DNA of 64,000 nucleotides. Origin: Zygaena filipendulae. Taxonomy: Eukaryota > Arthropoda > Insecta > Lepidoptera > Zygaenidae. Positions 57,159-64,000 of this stretch are shown piece by piece. The translations under genes were made by a program, and so were the position numbers. Position 1 is the first letter of the stretch. The number at the start of each line of letters is the position of its first letter. Where the stretch lies: positions 3,975,501-4,039,500 of the forward strand of contig OU015661.1 in the NCBI GenBank assembly GCA_907165275.2, given 5' to 3'. Under the pieces are notes generated by a model, which saw nothing but the letters and a program-made list of their open reading frames with translations, did no database searches and had not been told where the DNA came from.

Positions 57159-58109
57159 AATAATAATTATTTCACAGTTTGCGATTCGATTACTCTAAAA
57201 TGCTTGCTAAGTAATTTATGTGTCACAATGCACATGGTGAAGTGGAGCTGATGGTGAAGTAGCAGGAGAACTCTTCAACAATTAACGCCACTGCGTCGGG
57301 AGATGCCATTTTTTTGGAAAAGGTTATAAGCTGTTGACGTTAGGCTATTGTCACTTAGATAGATTATAAACCAGCCCACTTAAAAGCGAAAAATAATTTT
57401 TTGTTAAAATTTTCTTGTCCACATACCTACATTCTTAAGACTTATAAGTTGGTTTAGCATTATGTGTGTTGTGTGTGTGTGTCCAAGGATTATTATTATT
57501 AATTAGATAAATATGCATCGCTGCACCTTAGTATGAACAGTGTCTCTACATAAATTATGTACACCTAACATAATAAAGTAACATCATCAATCGTGATTTC
57601 GTGACATTTAGACTTCAAAGTAGCAAATACGTGATTTCTATGTTTTCGTGTTCTGCAGTTTTATAAGCACCTTACCTACTTACCGACAAGACTAAAGTAT
57701 TATTTACCTATTAGTGTTATGCATCTGTAAACTCTACCAAGATTAAAATGAACAACACAAATAGATTTTTTTAAACTGCGTATCTACATCTTAACTTTTA
57801 AATGTGACTAAGAAGCCTGATATTGTAAGGTATACATTTTATATTATATTTCCCTAAATATTCAACAATAGATACATAATTATAAAATATAAATTAAAAA
57901 CTGGTATGTAATATCGTGTAAAAATAATGAATTTATAATTTACCCTGTTAAAATGTAAATAATGTTTGTGTTTTTTTAATAAGTATACCTTCAAAATTCA
58001 AAACAATAGATATTAATAAATGATAAAATTTATTTTTATTATTTTATCTAATGTAGGTATGTAAGTGAATATCTAATTATTCACTTATTCACTCACTATT
58101 ACTATCTAT
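57159..58109. other. Intergenic DNA, nothing assignable
   Basis: AT-rich, with no open frame, RNA gene or repeat that I can support. Confidence 0.5.
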
Positions 58110-58290
58110 TCTACATATAAGATTATAAAGAGGTATAGTTTGTGAGTTTGTGACATTGTAGTTGTCTCTGGATCTACTGAATCGATTTTGAAAACTCTTT
58201 CACTTATAGGAATCTACAGTGGTCCTGAGTAACGTAGGGTACCTACTTTTTATCCCGAAATATCTACGGTAACTCTGGAATTACCGTGGG
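58110..58290 (+). mobile_element. Helitron-like copy, 3' end lost
   Basis: ATAAGATTATAAAGAGGTAT, GTTTGTGACATTGTAG, CTGAATCGATTTTGAAAACT, TTTTTATCCCGAAATATC, then GTGGGTTTCAC. The subfamily is that of 15782-15895 and 24063-24248. Confidence 0.65.
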
Positions 58291-58568
58291 TTTCACAAAA
58301 CAAGGATTATTTAAACATGAATACGTAAATAATTTCCATCAGGTTAGACAATTACATACCTACTATATGCATATTGAAATAAGTATACCGTCGTATCTTG
58401 ATATTTTCTTCTCTATTACTGTATTTGTTTTCCATTTACTTAGCGTAGATTTTTTTGGTACGATATTTGCGTATATTTTGTACGTCAACGTACTTTGATA
58501 CAATATGATACTTACAATTAATATATAAATTTAAGTAGGTAAATATTTATTTATCATGTTTCAATATC

Positions 58569-58650
58569 AGATCACATGTAGAGTCAAGCTTCTAACTATA
58601 CACGCCCTAACTCTACAAGTCCTAACATCACAAACTCTACACCTTAGTCA
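58569..58650. repeat. 82-bp repeat, inverted partner of 26892-26972
   Basis: AGATCACATGTAGAGTCAAG ... ACTCTACACCTTAGTC is the reverse complement of 26892-26972 at about 85% identity by eye. Confidence 0.7.
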
Positions 58651-59599
58651 AAATATGTTTTTGTTCCTTTGACGTTAATTTTGCGTGTAGTCTAGTATAT
58701 TATATATATTATAATAGTCTTCGAAAGCCCTCAAATCAAAATCAAATTGTTGATTTTGTACAGTATGTCGTACCTATAATAATAATAATATAATAATCCT
58801 ATAGTAATTTATTTAATATTTTTAAGCCATTTATTTACATATTTACTCGAGTTAAGTAGGTATATGCTGGTATATACATACATGTCATCGATTTATTGTA
58901 CAATTCATCCGTTTGTGTAGTGCCTAGGACAGAAAATGCGTTGTGATATTAGGTACACGCGCATCAGAAGTTAGTGCCATTTCACTCTATTATGATAGTC
59001 ACAGCTCAAACCTAACCTACGGGTGTTTATACTATATAAAACAGCAGCATTTACTGTGCTCGGTTTGCAAAAGAATGAATGTAAAATTTTCCTGCAACTT
59101 TTAAGTATATAATTATCAGATGGTTTTAAATAAATAAAACGTACCTACCTACAGAAGAACTCCTTAGTTTGACCTACACAGACTAGGGCACTAGGGACCG
59201 ATAGGCATACACATATAAAGAAAGATTATGAATGTCAATAAGGCGAGCGAAGGACCGACCGATAAATAATAATCCATATTCTTTGCCCACGCATGTATGT
59301 TTACACTTTACACCGATTGATTGAGAACTGTCAGCGTTTAATCGGTCGGTGACCCATGAAATTTAATAGTTTTCGGGAGGGTTTTCGGGTGCATGTATAT
59401 GGCATTTCGCTTTTAAAAAGTAACCCATATTGGTGTGAATTAAACAAGATTCTGAGAAAAACGCCTTAAATGGTGACATATGAGTTCATAAAGCTTAATA
59501 AAATCCGGTGAGCAACTAAACCAGTTACACGTAAAATATGGTGGATCTATACATATACCTCTAGATACAAATATTTATTTTGAATACTTGTAGGTTTAT
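58651..59599. other. Intergenic DNA, nothing assignable
   Basis: AT-rich. TAATAATAATA and TATATATATTATA tracts near 58695-58790. No gene seen. Confidence 0.5.
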
Positions 59600-59644
59600 G
59601 ATGCTCATAAGATATAATTAAATTCATTATATCTTATGAGCATC
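59600..59644. repeat. Perfect 19-bp hairpin
   Basis: GATGCTCATAAGATATAAT (59600-59618), a 7-base loop, then its exact reverse complement (59626-59644). A CATCATCATCATC run follows. Confidence 0.9.
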
Positions 59645-61176
59645 ATCATCATCATAAGTAATGTTATACCTATCATCATAGAGTCATAGAGTAAATAAAT
59701 CTGCATAGATAAATGCACACATTAATTAAATATAAATATTAAAAATACTAAGTATGTATTCAAAAAATTAAAACAAATTCACTTACTCTCAAAAAATATC
59801 ACTTTCTTCAACTATCAAAAGTACGAGACTGCGATGAAAAATAAATTTACACCCGCGTTTTGGGATACATAAATTACAACAGTAAATTTATCTTTTCTTT
59901 AAAAAGAAATATTACAACTTTAATATATGACTATTACAAACGATGTATAAGGAAGGAAAGCATTTTCTTATTATCATATACAATGTTTTTTATGATGCCG
60001 TATTCGTTTCTCGCGAACGGGCCGTTAGCAGAATGTACGCGCTGCCGCCCCAGCACGTGTCGTAATACCTACTGCGATGTGTAAATACAAATTTTACTGG
60101 TAGGAAAGCACCGGCATTAACCGACTGGTTATGAAGACCGACCACTTGATAAGTGGTACTAGATGGAAGCGGATCAATATCACGTGGTCGGTTGTACTCT
60201 TTTGTTTCACTTTCTAGGCAGAAGGTGTGACTGCATCGCCCCAGAACTGATAAAAAACTCCTCAGTAATCAGAGTAGGTAAGTAACTGATTATGTCAGTA
60301 ATTTACTGAGATCCAAGTACTTTTTAATTTCAGTGTGACAAGACAAGTGTGATATTGATATTTATGTAGGTACATCTCACAGTATGTAGATGTTTTGACA
60401 TAAATCTTGTCGACTCAAGATAAAATTACATGTCCTCCTTTTGATTGATTAATTCATTAATAACACGCAGTCAAAACTGCTGGATCTAGTAATTTAAACG
60501 CTGCGCAAGGCAAGGGTTTTTAAAATACAACGAGTGAATGGGAGGGAGATGGAAGTTACGAGCCTGGTGCTAGTTCTGAAGTTAATATAGTGTCACGGAA
60601 ATCGAATTTTTGAGCTCTTCTTTTCAATTAATTAAGTAAGTATGTATGGGTTTTTAGGTATTTCACCCTTTAAAAGTAAAACGAGTGAAACCTATTTTAG
60701 CATTTTAGCACAACAATCTGCCGATCTGTGATAGGTACCTAAGGTTATCAGAAAATCTATTTATCTTACAATAATCTACCTAATTGCCAATCTAAACATT
60801 AGTTTTAGGTTTAGTAAAAGAGTACCTGATATAGTTGGTATAGTAGGTAAAGAGGTAACGTTGAATTAAGTTGTTATTTTATTATTATCTGTTAAGAATA
60901 GGTAATTAGGTTTAGATACATAAATTACGTATAGGTATTGCTTAGCAAGCTTGCTACATTATACCTACATATCATTGTATTTTCACATTCACGAAATGCG
61001 GTTTTGTCTTATTGTAGCTGTCTATCGGCAAGAGTAGGTCGGGTCTGTAGGTACTGCATTTCTCCATCAGTGGGTGGCAACTGGTAGAAAGGAGAAGTCT
61101 TAACTAGGCTATTTACGAACGTGTTTCGTATTTTATCAATTTATAGGTACATTTAATATACAAAAATCTAGTGTCA
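59645..61176. other. Intergenic DNA, nothing assignable
   Basis: A plus-strand open frame at 59860-60084 ends in a Cys-rich tail (ECTRCRPSTCRNTYCDV) encoded by a GC-richer patch. No family or splice context supports it as a gene. Confidence 0.4.
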
Positions 61177-61375
61177 CAGTGGTTTTTATCGAACTCCTCC
61201 GAAACGACTTGATCGATTTTTATGATTATTTTTTGTATGAGAAAAGGCCGTTTATTATTTTTTATTTGTGATAAGGGTAGCCTTCTCTAGAAGTTTTTTT
61301 TTTAATTTTTTGAAAAAAAAAAAAAACTTACTTTGGAGTTCCTGTGGGAATACCGAAACCGCGGGACACAGCTAG
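61177..61375 (+). mobile_element. Helitron-like element
   Basis: CTCCGAAACGACTTGATCGA through a poly(T)/poly(A) stretch to TACCGAAACCGCGGGACACA then GCTAG followed by T. Confidence 0.6.
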
Positions 61376-61654
61376 TATCTTTATAGAATGGAGGCGATTC
61401 GAAAATTTTCTAAACCGAATTAAACTTGTTATCAGTAGGTAACGCAAATAAAATTTCTATTTGGAAAATATAATAAGTAGGTCACAATAAAAGTTTCAAC
61501 ACTACTTAAAAACTTTAAAGTCTCAATTACATGTAGGTACCTACGTACATACGGAAAGCTATAAACCTAAGCCAAATTAATGTAACAGTAAAACGAATTT
61601 AGTTTACAAGTTACTAGTTTACTAATACAAATTTTGGTGTAAGTTGTTTGATTT

Positions 61655-61745
61655 GCATACATGTTGTCAGGGGTACAGAAAAGGACATAGATAGGGTAGG
61701 TACTTTATATCCCGAAATTCTCGCGGAAATTAACGCGGGTGAAAC
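61655..61745 (+). mobile_element. Helitron-like 3' fragment
   Basis: GGGGTACAGAAAAGGACATA, TATCCCGAAATTCTCGCGG, then AACGCGGGTGAAACCATATG; the terminal CTAG is lost. Confidence 0.55.
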
Positions 61746-61831
61746 CATATGATATTTTCATACACCTTGTCAAGGATACCTACAGAAAAACACAAAACTA
61801 AAAAGCTAAAAATAACAAAATACCGATTTAA

Positions 61832-62012
61832 TCCAACAGACAAAAATATACGTAATACCTACTATTAATTGGTTTGTGCTACCACTTTTCGATTTGAATT
61901 CGGTTCCAAGCCCGCTTACGTCTGCCCACTTGTTCAGTTCACGACGAGCTCGTGGCGGGAGTGGACTTAGCCCATATATCTACCTACTCCATACTTGGCT
62001 TGTCACCGAATA
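61832..62012 (+). repeat. Family G repeat, partial copy
   Basis: GACAAAAATATACGTAATAC, GGTTTGTGCTACCAC, GAATTCGGTTCCAAGC and GTCTGCCCACTTGTTCAG recur in the element at 62842-63070, the latter part there in inverted orientation. Confidence 0.65.
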
Positions 62013-62094
62013 TACGTTGTGAGTTGTGACGAGCGTAAATTGTTTAGGAACCATATTAAAGTTAACGAATCGGAACTAGTGAAATACCTATTAT

Positions 62095-62316
62095 TGAGTA
62101 GTTCCGATGACCATCTGTGGTCTCCATCATCAGTGTCACTTCTTCAAATTTTGCTTTCCAAAGGCAAATAAACGATTTACTATAAAATATACAAAAACCG
62201 CTATAGGTCTGCCTATAATTTTTGAAGATTTCCCTCGATTTCTCCAAGATCCCATCATCAGATCTCGACTTGGTGGCAATGGGACCTAATTGGGAGTAAA
62301 CCCTTTCAAACAAAAA
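62095..62316 (-). repeat. Dispersed repeat family E, minus copy
   Basis: The reverse complement of the text at 56955-57158; it extends further with CATTGCCACCAAGTCGAGAT. Both strands show chance short frames only. Confidence 0.7.
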
Positions 62317-62729
62317 AAGGAATTTTCGAAATCGGTCAAACCGTCTTCGAGTAATCGGTGAACATACATAAAGAAAAAAAATAAACATACATACAATCGA
62401 ATGCATAACCTCCTTCTTTTTGGAAGTCGCTTAAAAAGGTGCACGGTGGCCTACCTTAGATGCTTTTATTTATGTACGTACGACAAAATCTCCAATGTTT
62501 TCATCGCAGGCTAGGCGGAGCATATCAATTACGTAACGAAGGGCGACTTATGGTGGTGCTACAAAAAACCCTCGCACTATCGGTCCCACGTACTACGAGC
62601 CCCTTCCCGCGGATATCGATAATGAAAACAATGACGAAACATTTAGTGCCGGGGATAGCTAGTGTTACCATAAATTAAATATCTACGCTTAGCCACAAAA
62701 ACTCGAATCTGAATCTGAGACGAACCTCT

Positions 62730-62770
62730 TTTTAACCGACTCCAAAAAAGGAGGAGGTTCAAAAAAGCAT
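62730..62770. repeat. CCGACTCCAAAAAAGGAGG-type repeat end
   Basis: TTTTTAACCGACTCCAAAAA followed by AGGAGGAGGTTC. The same text occurs inverted at 22912-22936 and at 63126-63146, and in direct form near 53531. A common short repeat terminus, class unknown. Confidence 0.5.
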
Positions 62771-62841
62771 TATACCGACGAAAAAAATACCCTAAACTAA
62801 AAAGTTAAAAACAACAAGATATGTTACCGATTTAATTAAAA

Positions 62842-63070
62842 AACAAAAATATACGTAATATTATTATTGGTTAGTGCTACCACAAACCAATGTGATTTAA
62901 AGTCGGTGACAATCCAAATAGGGAGTGGGTAGATAGATACTCTCGCCACGAAATCGTCGTGAGCAGAACAACCCAAGTGGGCGGGCAGACACAAGTGCGC
63001 TTGGCACCGAATTCAAACCGGTCAGGGGTAGCACAAACAAATAATAATATTACGTGTATTTTTGTCTTTT
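62842..63070. mobile_element. Family G MITE with inverted arms
   Basis: The left arm ACAAAAATATACGTAATATT ... GTGCTACCAC pairs with the reverse complement of the right arm (GTAGCACAAACAAATAATAA ... TACGTGTATTTTTGTC). There is no coding capacity. Confidence 0.65.
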
Positions 63071-63586
63071 GAATTAAATGGATATTTTGTAAAATTGATA
63101 CTTTTAGTTTAGGGCATTTTTTTTGTTTTTTGAAGTCGGTTTAATTTTTTCAGTTCATCGTTCAGTGAATAATACGTATTTAGTATCTAATAATGGCAAT
63201 TTATTAAATATCTGTATACATTGAGGTCATTCTTGTCAGGACAATTTAAACTGGGCTGGGTCCGAACTCCGAACCCAACCTTGGGCGAGCTCTGACCTTG
63301 TTATTGGCCAGATAAAATCGTCAAGCAGAACCAGCATACCTATATGACATATTCGGCTTATTGTGTCAAAGTATATATAACGTACCTACCCAAAGCATTC
63401 CATTGACTGATTAAGAAATCCCGTGGGAATCATATTTCTTGAATACGATAATTTTTTTTTTTCATATCGACTAGATTTTTCTAGATTACAGGGTTATATT
63501 CTTCAACGTGTCTCTGAATGTGTATAAATATGATGAGTTGTTTTTTATACCTACCCTTGAAGCAGCCCAATAGCTGCTATCCAACA

Positions 63587-63910
63587 CTAGCTGTCCGCCG
63601 CGGTTTCACCCGCGTAATTTCGGAGTTCACGTGGGAATTTCAGGGTAAACTGTATGTATAAACCTTCCTTAAATATGGTTCCGAAAATTTACAGTAAAAT
63701 TCAATAGTTGAGGGAAAGTCCAAAGGTCAAAAAGTAAAAACCAAAAAAATAAAATAATAAGTATCTAAGAAAAAACCTTTTTATAAAACAAACTTTTATA
63801 CAAATGCGCTAAACAGAATAAACAATGCATTGTCATACAAACTAAACGTATAGGTAGGTATACAAAATTTCAGCTCCATCGGTTGAAGATAATATCTGCT
63901 TCAAAATTGA
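63587..63910 (-). mobile_element. Helitron-like element, minus orientation
   Basis: Starts CTAGCTGTCCGCCGCGGTTT with hairpin CGCGGTTTCACCCGCG. The distal part holds TTTCAGCTCCATCGGTTGAA. The 5' end is not clear. Confidence 0.6.
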
Positions 63911-64000
63911 GTTGCAACCGTACAAACAGTTAATTACATACATACTTACCTACATTGCAAGTTAAATAAAAGCTTTTAAAAAGTATAATAAATAATAATA

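Noticed and set aside
59860..60084. A 74-codon frame with a Cys-rich tail, considered as a secreted peptide
   Set aside because: No signal peptide at its start, the tail lies in a GC-shifted patch likely repeat-derived, and no family was recognised.
1..64000. CRISPR arrays, operons and ribosome-binding sites
   Set aside because: Introns, poly(A) signals and insect transposons show a eukaryotic nuclear genome; no regularly spaced repeat array was seen.

Overview
The window looks like nuclear DNA of a lepidopteran insect (moth or butterfly). It is AT-rich, carries short introns with GT-AG borders, is full of TAGGTA/ACCTACCT-type simple sequence, and holds many Helitron-like remnants that begin with an ACTAATATTATAAA-type start and end in a GC-rich hairpin followed by CTAGT. 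Three host genes are conserved enough to be read exon by exon; nearly everything else is transposon-derived or unassigned intergenic DNA.

Layout. (1) 1-11607: two head-to-tail copies of a 6,082-bp unit that appear identical; the first is cut by the window edge. Each holds the 3' half of a Ty3/gypsy-type pol, its probable 3' LTR, a decayed Jockey-type LINE on the minus strand, small inverted-repeat elements, two copies of a ~380-bp dispersed repeat and a ~1.1-kb foldback-like element whose arms are built from short reiterated motifs. (2) 13285-21631, plus strand: a ten-exon xmas/GANP (MCM3AP) gene for the TREX-2 mRNA-export scaffold, 1,698 aa as reconstructed. (3) 22000-23580: a foldback-like element with a 149-bp tandem duplication. 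(4) 23645-25680, minus strand: a three-exon ZNHIT3 gene (131 aa), convergent with xmas. (5) 25681-29204: intergenic DNA with several MITEs. (6) 29205-32013: a structurally complete pogo-like DNA transposon with TIRs, TA target duplication, a 5' UTR intron and an intact 673-aa transposase with a C-terminal PHD-like finger. (7) 32802-45419, minus strand: a twelve-exon beta-glucuronidase gene (667 aa) with both catalytic glutamates; its large introns hold Helitron-like, MITE and SINE-like fragments and one puzzling exon-like open stretch. (8) 45420-64000: repeat-dominated DNA with no host gene that I can support.

The three host genes work in separate processes: xmas in nuclear mRNA export at the pore, ZNHIT3 in box C/D snoRNP assembly, beta-glucuronidase in lysosomal glycan breakdown. 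Exon borders were chosen by hand from reading frame, splice consensus and family conservation, and no transcript data were available. The points most worth a second look are the apparently identical tandem unit (recent duplication or assembly artefact), the intact pogo-like element, and the several foldback-like elements with reiterated arms.
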